Assembly: GCA_947652805.1 (NCBI GenBank)
Contig: CANTEM010000004.1
Span: forward strand, 1 to 25,891
DNA: 25,891 nucleotides
Origin: an uncultured Clostridia bacterium
GTDB lineage: Bacteria > Bacillota > Clostridia > Oscillospirales > CAG-272
Direction of reading: 5' to 3'
Of the stretch, positions 15,062-22,523 are shown piece after piece (the stretch's first letter is position 1; the number at the start of each line of letters is the position of its first letter). Below the pieces are notes generated by a model that made no database searches, had not been told where the DNA came from, and was given only the letters and a program-made list of their open reading frames with translations. The position numbers and the translations under genes were made by a program.

Positions 15062-17035
15062 TTACTTTCCTGCCTTGGTGGTTTCCAGAGAACGGATTCT
15101 GTCCCGCAGATATGCTGCTTCTTCAAAGCGCAGCTCCTTGGACGCTTTCTGCATCTCTTCCCGCAGGTGCTGGATTTCCTGGTCCATTTCCTGCCTTGTG
15201 AGATGTTTTTTCTTTCCTTTTTTCGGCGCGTCATCCGCCGCGCTGATTTTGATTAACTCGCCGATTTGCTTTTTAATCGTTGTCGGTGTAATGCCGTGCT
15301 CCTCATTATATTTTTGCTGAATCTTCCGGCGGCGCTCTGTCTCGCTCATGGCGCGCTGCATAGAGCCGGTGATCTTATCCGCATACAAAATGACCTTGCC
15401 GCCGGCGTTCCGGGCTGCCCGTCCGATGATCTGAATGAGGGAGGACTCGCTGCGCAAAAAGCCTTCCTTATCTGCATCCAGTACTGCCACCAGCGTTACC
15501 TCGGGAAGGTCGATGCCCTCCCGCAGCAGGTTGATGCCAACCAGCACATCAAACACGCCCATACGCAAATCCCGGAGCAGCTCGCTGCGTTCCATTGTAT
15601 CCACGTTGTGGTGAATATATTTTACGCGGATTTCCTGGGCATCCAGATATTCTGTAAGATCCTCCGCCATTTTTTTGGTAAGGGTGGTGACCAGCACCCG
15701 TTCCCCTTTTTCTACCCGCAGTCGGATTTCTCCCAACACATCGTCCACCTGGGTTGCTACGGGACGCACCTCTACCTGAGGATCCAGCAGTCCCGTAGGA
15801 CGGATGATCTGCTCCACAATCGCCTCGGCGCGGTTTCGTTCGTATTCCGCCGGGGTTGCGGAAACCATGACTACCTGATTCAGCTTGCTTTCAAATTCCG
15901 GAAAATTGAGGGGGCGGTTGTCGAAGGCAGAGGGCAGACGGAACCCGTAGTCCACCAAATTGGTTTTCCGGGCATGATCCCCGCCGAACATCCCCCGCAC
16001 CTGGGGGATCATAACGTGGGACTCATCAATAAACATCAGGAAATCCTTCGGAAAATAGTCCAGAAGGGTATAGGGCACTGCCCCCGGCTCTCTGCCTGCA
16101 AGGATGCGGGAATAGTTTTCGATGCCGGAGCAGGAGCCGATCTCCCGGAGCATTTCCATATCATACCGGGTGCGTTCCTCAATCCGCTGGGCTTCCAGAA
16201 GCTTGCCCGCCTTTTCAAAATAGGCGACCCGCTCCTCCAGTTCCTGTTCGATTTGTCCCAGTGCCTGCTCCATTTTGCTGTGATCCACCACGTAGTGATT
16301 TGCAGGATATATGGCGGCATAGGTCAGCGTTTGCAGAATTTTGCCGGTCAGGGGATCAAATTCGGATACCCGGTCGATTTCATCCCCAAAGAATTCCACC
16401 CGGATGGCTTTCTCCGTGGCGTTGGAGGGAAACACCTCCAGGGTGTCGCCCCGCATACGGAAGGTATTGCGGACAAAGCTCATATCGTTTCTGTTATAGC
16501 TTACGTCGATCAGCCGGCGAGCAAGCTCGTCCCGCTCCATGGACATACCGGGGCGCAGCGCCATGACCTGGGCGCTGTATTCCTCCGGGGGACCCAGAGA
16601 ATAGATACAGGACACGCTGGCTACAATGATCACGTCCCGCCGCTCGAACAGGGCGCTGGTGGCGCTGTGGCGCAGCTTATCGATTTCATCGTTGATAGAG
16701 GAATCCTTTTCGATATACATATCCTTTCCGGGAATATAGGCTTCCGGCTGATAGTAGTCGTAATAGGAGACGAAATATTCTACTGCATTGTTAGGGAAAA
16801 ATTCGCGGAATTCGCTGCAAAGCTGGGCGGCAAGGGTTTTATTGTGGGCAAGAACCAGCGTGGGGCGGTTCATACGTGCGATCACATTTGCCATGGTAAA
16901 GGTTTTACCGGATCCGGTAACCCCCATGAGAACCTGATTTTTCATACCGCATTCCAGTCCCTGCACCAAAGCGTCGATCGCCTGGGGCTGGTCGCCGGTA
17001 GGTTTGTATTTGGATACAAGTTCAAAATGATCCAT
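15062..17035 (-). CDS. uvrB: Excinuclease ABC subunit B
   Basis: The helicase-like damage-verification subunit of nucleotide excision repair, loaded by UvrA and recruiting UvrC. The 657-aa product is full length: Walker A MGVTGSGKTFTMANV near residue 36-50, beta-hairpin region YFVSYYDYYQPEAYIP near 93-108, DESHVMIPQ, motif V/VI region GINLLREGIDLPEV and QIIGRAARN, and a C-terminal UVR motif (IQHLREEMQKASKELRFEEA). The start at 17035 follows TGGAGATTGTT; an ATG 12 nt upstream would place the ribosome site inside the gene. A small hairpin CAGCCGC-TTTT-GCGGCTG lies just before it. It is preceded by an unusual structured leader. Confidence 0.97.
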   Translation of the reverse strand: MDHFELVSKYKPTGDQPQAIDALVQGLECGMKNQVLMGVTGSGKTFTMANVIARMNRPTLVLAHNKTLAAQLCSEFREFFPNNAVEYFVSYYDYYQPEAYIPGKDMYIEKDSSINDEIDKLRHSATSALFERRDVIIVASVSCIYSLGPPEEYSAQVMALRPGMSMERDELARRLIDVSYNRNDMSFVRNTFRMRGDTLEVFPSNATEKAIRVEFFGDEIDRVSEFDPLTGKILQTLTYAAIYPANHYVVDHSKMEQALGQIEQELEERVAYFEKAGKLLEAQRIEERTRYDMEMLREIGSCSGIENYSRILAGREPGAVPYTLLDYFPKDFLMFIDESHVMIPQVRGMFGGDHARKTNLVDYGFRLPSAFDNRPLNFPEFESKLNQVVMVSATPAEYERNRAEAIVEQIIRPTGLLDPQVEVRPVATQVDDVLGEIRLRVEKGERVLVTTLTKKMAEDLTEYLDAQEIRVKYIHHNVDTMERSELLRDLRMGVFDVLVGINLLREGIDLPEVTLVAVLDADKEGFLRSESSLIQIIGRAARNAGGKVILYADKITGSMQRAMSETERRRKIQQKYNEEHGITPTTIKKQIGELIKISAADDAPKKGKKKHLTRQEMDQEIQHLREEMQKASKELRFEEAAYLRDRIRSLETTKAGK

Positions 17036-17109
17036 AACAATCTCCATTCAGCCGCTTTTGCGGCTGCACAAATAGGGTTTGAAATTCGACTGTGTTTCCG
17101 AATGGAAAC

Positions 17110-17133
17110 AAAAATGGGGTGGGTCCCATTTTT
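17110..17133 (-). terminator. Terminator-like hairpin in the uvrB leader
   Basis: On the - strand AAAAATGGG-ACCCAC-CCCATTTTT is followed by GTTTCC, so the T-run is TTTTTGTTT. It lies between the possible 19-codon leader ORF and uvrB, in the direction of uvrB transcription. The GC part of the stem is short, so it would be a modest terminator or attenuator. Confidence 0.5.
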
Positions 17134-17191
17134 AAGGAGAATTTTTGCGTGAAATAACAGACCAAAAAGTCTCATTTGACAATATTTTCAC
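17132..17191 (-). CDS. Possible 19-residue leader peptide upstream of uvrB
   Basis: A GTG start with a full AAAGGAGG (17200-17207) 8 nt upstream opens a 19-codon frame, MKILSNETFWSVISRKNSP, ending in TAA. The stop overlaps the 5' arm of the terminator-like hairpin (17125-17133), so translation could affect its folding. The start codon lies in stem GCGTGAAA/TTTCACGC (17186-17193 with 17147-17154), and AAGGAG of the ribosome site is complementary to CTCCTT at 17134-17139. It is too short to judge by composition and could be only a structured RNA. Confidence 0.4.
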   Translation of the reverse strand: MKILSNETFWSVISRKNSP

Positions 17192-17242
17192 GCTAGCCGC
17201 CTCCTTTATAGGACAGATATAGCATTTTCTGACTTTGGATAT

Positions 17243-17251
17243 AGTATACCA
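17243..17251 (-). promoter_or_regulatory. Extended -10 promoter for the uvrB leader
   Basis: On the - strand TG-G-TATACT forms an extended -10 box (TATACT at 17243-17248). The -35 region (TTCCTT) is poor, as is usual for extended -10 promoters. It would start a transcript of about 200 nt before uvrB. Confidence 0.5.
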
Positions 17252-17292
17252 TGAGTCTTTATAAAAAGGAAGAGGATTTTTATAAGTTCAGC

Positions 17293-17321
17293 CAAAAGGA
17301 AAAGCCTCTCTTGTGAGAGGC
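17293..17321 (-). terminator. Rho-independent terminator downstream of the hydrogenase
   Basis: On the - strand GCCTCTC-ACAA-GAGAGGC is followed by TTTTCCTTTT. It lies beyond repeat copy 4, downstream of the group-B hydrogenase gene, and would end the long - strand transcript before the uvrB promoter. Confidence 0.8.
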
Positions 17322-17336
17322 TCTGCCGAACAAAAA

Positions 17337-17480
17337 GTCCCCCTTGTGCAAAGGGGGGGGCTCGCTGAAAGCGAGTCGGAGGGATTGTCTGCTTAGACTG
17401 CCGATTTAAAGATGATCTAAAATGATAGCTTTACAATCCCTCAGTCGCTGTCGCGACAGCTCCCTTAACACAAGGGAGCC
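17337..17480 (+). repeat. Palindromic intergenic repeat, copy 4
   Basis: Left hairpin CCCCCTTGTGCAAAGGGGG, hairpin CTCGCTGAAAGCGAG, GGATTGT, core ACTGCCGATTTAAAGATGAT, its partner TTACAATCCCTC, hairpin GTCGCTGTCGCGAC and end hairpin GCTCCCTTAACACAAGGGAGC. The last is followed by TTTTTAT on the + strand and the first by TTTTTGTT on the - strand, so both ends are terminator-like. The core orientation matches copy 3. Confidence 0.85.
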
Positions 17481-17496
17481 TTTTTATGTTTGGCTA

Positions 17497-18921
17497 TTAT
17501 TTCAGCATGGAAATCGCATCGGAAATCGTTTTTTCAAAGGCTTCTCTGCCGTATTTGTCCACTTCCGCCTTGTTCTTCTCTCCGTGGGTCAGACAGCCTG
17601 CCCCGCCGATGCAGCCGCCGGAACACGCCATACCTTCAATGAAGTTTGCATCCAGCACGTTCTTGCTTTTCTTGAGCAGAGCGGTGCGGCAGGCTTCAAT
17701 TCCGTCGCAGGGGAGGGCTTTCAACTGGAAGTCTTCGATTCCGTGTTCCTTCAGTCCCTGGGCCACTGCGTCGGACAGTCCGCCGCTTCTGGCAAAGATT
17801 CTGCCGAAATAGGACGCGTTATCCAGTACATCCTCCTCCAGCTCGGTGATTTCCAAATCTTTGCTGTCAAACAGTGCCTGCAATTCCTCAAAGGTCATTG
17901 CCACATCCACATACGGACGGACGGACTCCCTCTGCACCTCCGCTTTTTTCGCCGTGCAGGGACCGATAAACACAACCTTGCAGGGGGCTTCATGCTCCTT
18001 GATATATTTCGCAATCGTTGCCATGGGAGACAGATTGTGGGAAACAAATTCCAAAAGATCCGGGAAGAACTTTCCGATATAATCCACAAATGCAGGGCAG
18101 CAGGAACTTGTGAGGAAGCCCTTTTCCGCAAGCTCCTTCGATTCGGCATGTGCTACCATATCCGCGCCCAGCGCTGCTTCCACCACCGTATGGAAACCCA
18201 GTTCCTTCAGACCGGATATGACCTGCCCCAGCTTTGCATACCGGAACTGACTGGATATGGAGGGAGCAATCACTGCAAACACTTTATATTTCCGATTGTT
18301 TTCGCTTTTCTTTAAAATGTCGATCACATCCAGAATATAGGATTTATCCATGATTGCGCCGAAGGGGCACTGATATACGCATGCACCGCAGGCGATACAC
18401 TTATCGTTGTTGATTGCGGCCGCTTTGTTTTCGTTCATGTAAATCGCTTTGATTTTGCAGGCATTTTCGCAAGGACGTTTCCGGTTGACAATGGCAGTGT
18501 ACGGACATACCTTTGCACATGCGCCGCAGTCCACGCATTTGGATTTGTCGATATGCGCCACATGATCGTGGTCAAAGGAAATGGCGCCTCTGGGACAAAC
18601 GTCCTCGCACCGGTGGGCAAGGCAGCCCCGGCAGGAGTTGGTGACCTCGTATCCGCCCATGGGACATTCGTCACAGGCGGTTTCGATGACCTCGATTACG
18701 TTGGGGTTTTCCTTATCTCCGCCCATAGCGAGCTTCACCCGGTCGCCCAGAATTGCCCGCTCCTTATATACACAGCATCGCATGGTGGACGTTTTTCCGG
18801 GAACGATTTTCTTCGGGATTTCCATGATATTATCCAGAAGGGTATCGTTCCAGGCCTGCTTTGCCACTTCCCGCAGAACTTTATATTTCAGATGCTGTAC
18901 TTTTGTATCAAATTTTCTCAT
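17497..18921 (-). CDS. Monomeric [FeFe]-hydrogenase, group-B-like, with [4Fe-4S] domains
   Basis: A 474-aa protein expected to reduce protons or oxidise H2 with ferredoxin-type partners in the cytosol. The N-terminal half carries cysteine clusters: C97/C100/C105/C109, C129/C132/C135/C139 (CVDCGACAKVCP), C151/C155 and C175/C178/C181/C185 (CIACGACVYQCP). The H-cluster motifs are L1 TSSCCPAF (271-278), L2 GPCTAKK (320-326) and L3 MACSGGCIGG (431-440), all with Cys kept. The L1 and L2 variants and the cysteine order fit group B rather than the bifurcating HydA type, which has longer N-terminal domains. GAGGA precedes the ATG. It follows the phosphatase gene after a gap with a repeat fragment and may have its own promoter. 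Confidence 0.88.
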   Translation of the reverse strand: MRKFDTKVQHLKYKVLREVAKQAWNDTLLDNIMEIPKKIVPGKTSTMRCCVYKERAILGDRVKLAMGGDKENPNVIEVIETACDECPMGGYEVTNSCRGCLAHRCEDVCPRGAISFDHDHVAHIDKSKCVDCGACAKVCPYTAIVNRKRPCENACKIKAIYMNENKAAAINNDKCIACGACVYQCPFGAIMDKSYILDVIDILKKSENNRKYKVFAVIAPSISSQFRYAKLGQVISGLKELGFHTVVEAALGADMVAHAESKELAEKGFLTSSCCPAFVDYIGKFFPDLLEFVSHNLSPMATIAKYIKEHEAPCKVVFIGPCTAKKAEVQRESVRPYVDVAMTFEELQALFDSKDLEITELEEDVLDNASYFGRIFARSGGLSDAVAQGLKEHGIEDFQLKALPCDGIEACRTALLKKSKNVLDANFIEGMACSGGCIGGAGCLTHGEKNKAEVDKYGREAFEKTISDAISMLK

Positions 18922-18953
18922 AAAAATCCTCGATTATGACCGCTCCTGCGGTT

Positions 18954-18983
18954 ATTACGTAAAGTTTGCACGGACTATGTCAG
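18954..18983 (-). promoter_or_regulatory. Possible promoter for the group-B hydrogenase gene
   Basis: On the - strand: -35 CTGACA (18978-18983, 5/6), an 18-nt spacer and -10 CGTAAT (18954-18959, 4/6), about 35 nt before the start codon. It would uncouple this gene from the upstream cluster. The -10 is weak. Confidence 0.4.
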
Positions 18984-19000
18984 GCTCCACCCAACTCTCT

Positions 19001-19083
19001 AAGCCTCCCTTGTGTTGGAGCCGCGCAGCGATCCTTGGGTGGTGGCTCGCACAAGCGTAGCGATAGCGACGGAGGGGTTGTAT
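19001..19083 (-). repeat. Palindromic repeat fragment, copy 5 (single variant arm)
   Basis: Read on the - strand it runs ACAACCCCTCCGTCGC, then CACCCAAGGATCGCTG, CGGCTCCAACACAAGG and GAGGCTT. This is one arm of the repeat with the same extra block as copy 3, but without core and second arm. It fills the gap between the phosphatase stop and the hydrogenase gene. Confidence 0.7.
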
Positions 19084-19104
19084 AATAAGGGAATCCTTCC
19101 GCCC

Positions 19105-20277
19105 TTAAAAATAGCTTACCTTGATTCGCTTGCCCATTTTCTTTAGGCAGGCAGTCAGCTCCTCCACCAGATTCATCTTGATGTTGAAGTTGATCGGCAG
19201 CTCCGGATTCTGATGCGCCGGGTTGACCGCTCTGCCTACATAAAAGTTGATGTCCGTTGCTTCTTCAAACAGCAGGCGGCAGATCAGGGATGCTCCGTCC
19301 CGCTTGGTACTCCACTGCTCGTACAGTTCGTTTTTATCCAGGGCGTCCCGGGCGTATTCGATTACCTTGTTGATCGTAATGACGCCCTCTGTTACCAGAT
19401 CAATCCCTTCCACCTCCGCAATGGGCGGTACATCGCTGTGATCAAAGGTGAGACTTGCTTTTACCGGCTTGCCCAGATACTGGGCGGCAATGGAAGAAGT
19501 CGTGCCGCCGCAGACAATGTGCTTACCTTCCTTGGAGAAAAACAAGGACATCATCCGGTTACAGTCATCCCGGTTTCTGGGGGGACCGAACAGAATATTC
19601 ATGGGCGCCCGTTTGCGTATATGGATCACGCATGCCGTCGCGTCGTCCCCCGGCTCAAAGCCGTACTGCTTGTTGCATTCATCCACAAGCATGGTGGAAA
19701 GAGTTTTCGCCGTATATCCCACATGGGCGAAGGTTTCCATAAAATCAATGATATTTTCCCGTTTCCAGCCGAAATTGTATGCCAGCCCGATGCCTGCATG
19801 AGGGCACCCGTCGCTCATTGCGACAAAAATATCATTTTCCTGCAATTTGATCACAGATTTATAAATCTTTTTTCCGCCGATATTCAGCTCACTTTTGGGA
19901 TACTCCCAGTTCTGACAGTCCCGCAGGACAATCACCTGGGGGTTGTCATACTGGATCAGCTCCGCCGTATGATTTTCGATCAGGTGGATAATCGTAAAGG
20001 TGGAATATGCCACACCCCGTTCGCTGCAAATCGGAAGGGTTGCCGCAATGGTGGATACACATTCCTCTAGGGGCAGATCCGCAGCCATCATAGTGGAAAT
20101 GATTTTGGAGGTGAGTGTGGAAAGGATGCTCGCCTTCACCCCACTCCCCAAACCGTCTGCAAGGACGATTACCGTGGAATTCTCGCCCTGCTCCACAATA
20201 TCCACATGGTCGCCGCAAAGCTGCTCTCCCGCATGGTTGATGCTTTTCCATCCGATATCTGCACACAAATTATTCAT
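19105..20277 (-). CDS. SpoIIE/PP2C-type protein phosphatase
   Basis: A 390-aa protein with an N-terminal PP2C/SpoIIE domain: GDHVD (22-26), VLADGLGSG (38-46, metal Asp41), MSDGCPHAG (154-162, Asp156) and GDDATACV (210-217). These acidic residues are the usual Mn/Mg ligands, so it should be an active Ser/Thr phosphatase. Residues ~225-390 form a further domain without a recognised family. No membrane segment is seen. The ATG overlaps the stop of the PAS-hydrogenase gene by 8 nt and AAAGGAG lies upstream, so the two are translationally coupled; it probably transmits the signal of that sensor. Its target is unknown. Confidence 0.87.
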   Translation of the reverse strand: MNNLCADIGWKSINHAGEQLCGDHVDIVEQGENSTVIVLADGLGSGVKASILSTLTSKIISTMMAADLPLEECVSTIAATLPICSERGVAYSTFTIIHLIENHTAELIQYDNPQVIVLRDCQNWEYPKSELNIGGKKIYKSVIKLQENDIFVAMSDGCPHAGIGLAYNFGWKRENIIDFMETFAHVGYTAKTLSTMLVDECNKQYGFEPGDDATACVIHIRKRAPMNILFGPPRNRDDCNRMMSLFFSKEGKHIVCGGTTSSIAAQYLGKPVKASLTFDHSDVPPIAEVEGIDLVTEGVITINKVIEYARDALDKNELYEQWSTKRDGASLICRLLFEEATDINFYVGRAVNPAHQNPELPINFNIKMNLVEELTACLKKMGKRIKVSYF

Positions 20278-21943
20278 CGCTGATGGACTCCTTTAATTTG
20301 GAAAGGGCGATTTTCGTCTCGGCAGCCGTCTCTCCCAGGAGAGATGCAATTTCCTGCACAATGCGCATTTGCTTATCCACCACTCGGTCGGCGATTTCCA
20401 CCGTCTGGCGGCTGATGCTTTCCTTCTGCTCCCGTACCGTTTCTTCCTCAGTCACATCCCGCATGATACAGACAAGGAGACGGTACTCCTGATCGTATAC
20501 AATGGTTTCTTCCACATATTTTTCATATTCGGCAAGGTAGATCCGCTTGTCGCGGATCGTTCTGCCACTATGGAGCACTTCTACAAAGTCTTTCGGATCC
20601 AGAATCCGGATGACGCCGTCTCCCAGCACATCCGCCGCAGAGCGGAGATTCATGATTTTCAGGGCAACCTTATTGATCTGCTGCACTTCCAATTTTTCAT
20701 TGAGCACGATAATGCCGTTGGGGGTGTTGCGGACAATGTTGTCGGAGAAGGTTTCCGCTTTATCCTTCAGATAGGGCAAACACATGGACGCTTCCGCCTT
20801 GCCCTGATAAATGGCGACCGCTTTTTCCCGGCAGGTGTTGTATCCGCAGGAGCCGCAGTTCAACTCATCCGCCGGGGTACGTTTGCCCATCTGCCGGAGA
20901 ATATCGGTAATTTCATTTTCCGTAGGCATTTGGGTTTTCCGTTCAATGGCGGTAAACAGTTTTTGCAGCGCACTGTTCTCCGGCTGTTCTACGGGGAAGT
21001 CCTTTGCCCCAGCAAAATTCGATATCGCCATATAATCCTGTACGGGAGAACGGTGGAATTTTTCCATAACGGGTCCGCCGATGCAGCTTCCCACACAAGC
21101 GGACATTTCAATAAAGCAGTTATGTACTTTGCCCTGTGCAATATCCCGCAGGGCGGCGATACAGTTTTCCACCCCATCGATTGCCATATAGGAATACTTT
21201 GGGTTGTCCTGCTTCATAGTTTTGAGAATTCCGCCGGTGGTGGGGAAAAACCGGGCTTTGCTGTTTTCGTCCGCATCCATTTCCCGGCGCAGTTCAATAT
21301 GCTCTGCCTGGAGCCAGCGGGTCAGCTCATCAAAGGTGAGCACAGCGTCTACCATACCTTCATAATAGGAGGCTTCGTCCTTTTTGGCAACGCAGGGTCC
21401 GATAAATACGGTTTTTGCCCCTGGATACCGGCGTCTTATATCCTGACAGTGTGCCTGCATGGGAGACAGCACATCTGCCAGAAGGGGGAGCTGGGCAGGG
21501 AAATATTTCTGGATCAAGAGGTTAACGGAATGGCAGCAGGAGGAGAGGATTACATCCCGTTCTTCTTCGTCGATCATACGCTCATAGGCGTTCTTTACAA
21601 TGGTTGCACCCACGGCGGTTTCTTCCACATCATAGAAGCCCAGCTGTTTCAGGGCGTCCCGCATGGCGTCGATGCCCACGCCTTCATAATTTGCAATAAA
21701 GGAAGGGGCAAGGCTGACGATTACCGGATCGCCGCTTTGGAGCAGCACCCGGGCTTTTTCCGTCTCGTCCACGATTTGTTTTGCGTCCTGGGGGCACACA
21801 ACGAAGCAATGTCCGCACAGGATGCATTCGTTTCCGATAATATATGCCTGGTTCCCAGAAAAACGGATGGATTTTACCGGGCAGTGGCGGATGCATTTAT
21901 AGCAGTTCTTACAGTTGGATTTTTTTAAGGTAAGACAGTCCAT
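20270..21943 (-). CDS. hydS: Putative H2-sensing [FeFe]-hydrogenase with PAS domain (HydS-like, group C type)
   Basis: A 557-aa protein built from: two [4Fe-4S] ferredoxin motifs (C11/C14/C17/C21; C40/C43/C46/C50); a hydrogenase large-subunit domain with L1 SSCCHS (134-139), L2 GPCVAKKDE (182-190) and L3 SACVGSCIGG (281-290); a further Fe-S motif CGSCGYNTC (363-371) with C388; a PAS domain (about 400-500); and a helical tail. The normal TSCCP Pro of L1 is replaced by His. This architecture is that of sensory hydrogenases known beside hydrogenase genes, such as HydS of Ruminococcus albus. Direct H2 sensing here is inference. The start at 21943 has AAGGAA upstream and begins 3 nt after the preceding stop; an upstream ATG at 22069 would overlap the ferredoxin gene. 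Confidence 0.88.
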   Translation of the reverse strand: MDCLTLKKSNCKNCYKCIRHCPVKSIRFSGNQAYIIGNECILCGHCFVVCPQDAKQIVDETEKARVLLQSGDPVIVSLAPSFIANYEGVGIDAMRDALKQLGFYDVEETAVGATIVKNAYERMIDEEERDVILSSCCHSVNLLIQKYFPAQLPLLADVLSPMQAHCQDIRRRYPGAKTVFIGPCVAKKDEASYYEGMVDAVLTFDELTRWLQAEHIELRREMDADENSKARFFPTTGGILKTMKQDNPKYSYMAIDGVENCIAALRDIAQGKVHNCFIEMSACVGSCIGGPVMEKFHRSPVQDYMAISNFAGAKDFPVEQPENSALQKLFTAIERKTQMPTENEITDILRQMGKRTPADELNCGSCGYNTCREKAVAIYQGKAEASMCLPYLKDKAETFSDNIVRNTPNGIIVLNEKLEVQQINKVALKIMNLRSAADVLGDGVIRILDPKDFVEVLHSGRTIRDKRIYLAEYEKYVEETIVYDQEYRLLVCIMRDVTEEETVREQKESISRQTVEIADRVVDKQMRIVQEIASLLGETAAETKIALSKLKESISDE

Positions 21944-21945
21944 AC

Positions 21946-22206
21946 TCAGTTCCTTTCCGCAGAGAGAGGGGCAAGCACATGCTCTGCAAAAAATTCTTTG
22001 AATTTTTCTTTTGTCAGTCCGGTGTAAACGGTATCGTCTATGGTTACGGTAACGCCTTCCCGGTTGCATTTTCCGGTGCAGAAGCTTCCTGCAAGGGTGA
22101 TCTCCGCATCCAGCCCGTGTTCGGCAACGGCAGCTTCAAACAGCGCTACAATTTCCTGGGAGCCTTTCAGATAGCAGGCGGAGCCTACGCAGATTTGTAT
22201 AATCAT
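21946..22206 (-). CDS. Thioredoxin-like [2Fe-2S] ferredoxin (second of pair)
   Basis: An 86-aa protein of the NuoE/HoxE C-terminal thioredoxin-like ferredoxin fold: ICVGSACYLKGS (5-16, two Cys) and GSFCTGKC (40-47, two Cys), the four-cysteine pattern that binds one [2Fe-2S] cluster. It would carry electrons to or from a nearby hydrogenase or act as a redox link to the sensor; which partner is unknown. GAGAGG lies about 9 nt before the ATG. It is paralogous to the gene just upstream and separated from hydS by 2 nt, implying one operon. Confidence 0.85.
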   Translation of the reverse strand: MIIQICVGSACYLKGSQEIVALFEAAVAEHGLDAEITLAGSFCTGKCNREGVTVTIDDTVYTGLTKEKFKEFFAEHVLAPLSAERN

Positions 22207-22231
22207 AACTTATTACCTCTCATGTACAGAT

Positions 22232-22260
22232 TGCCAGGCGTTCCGACGGAACGCCTGGCA
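22232..22260 (-). other. Perfect 13-bp hairpin between the two ferredoxin genes
   Basis: TGCCAGGCGTTCC and its exact complement with a 3-nt loop. There is no T-run behind it on the - strand. It probably stabilises or processes the mRNA between two paralogous genes rather than ending it. Confidence 0.65.
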
Positions 22261-22265
22261 GGACC

Positions 22266-22505
22266 TTATACTTTGGCTGCGACGTTTTCCATGAAAAACG
22301 TCTTGACTGTATCCGGTGTTACGGAGAAAAACGCATCGTCTACCGTCACGCACACACCCTGCTGGCACTTACCCATACAGAAGGTGCCTGCAAGCTCCAC
22401 TTTATCGCCCAAATTGTTTTCATGAATCAGATATTGCAGCTGCTCCACTACCTGACGGGAACCCTTGATATGGCAGGAAGACCCGATACAAACTGTGATT
22501 TTCAT
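22266..22505 (-). CDS. Thioredoxin-like [2Fe-2S] ferredoxin (first of pair)
   Basis: A 79-aa protein with CIGSSCHIKGS (6-16) and GTFCMGKCQQGVC (40-52), again the four-cysteine NuoE-type [2Fe-2S] pattern. It resembles the 86-aa neighbour along its whole length, so the pair arose by duplication. It has one extra Cys near residue 52. AAAGG lies about 11 nt before the ATG. Placement between a kinase and a putative H2 sensor suggests a dedicated electron carrier, but this is inferred. Confidence 0.85.
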   Translation of the reverse strand: MKITVCIGSSCHIKGSRQVVEQLQYLIHENNLGDKVELAGTFCMGKCQQGVCVTVDDAFFSVTPDTVKTFFMENVAAKV

Positions 22506-22523
22506 AAGCTTTACACCTTTCTG

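Noticed and set aside
1..19083. Repeats considered as a CRISPR array
   Set aside because: Copies are kilobases apart, are long palindromes with variable length, have no regular spacers, and no cas gene is present.
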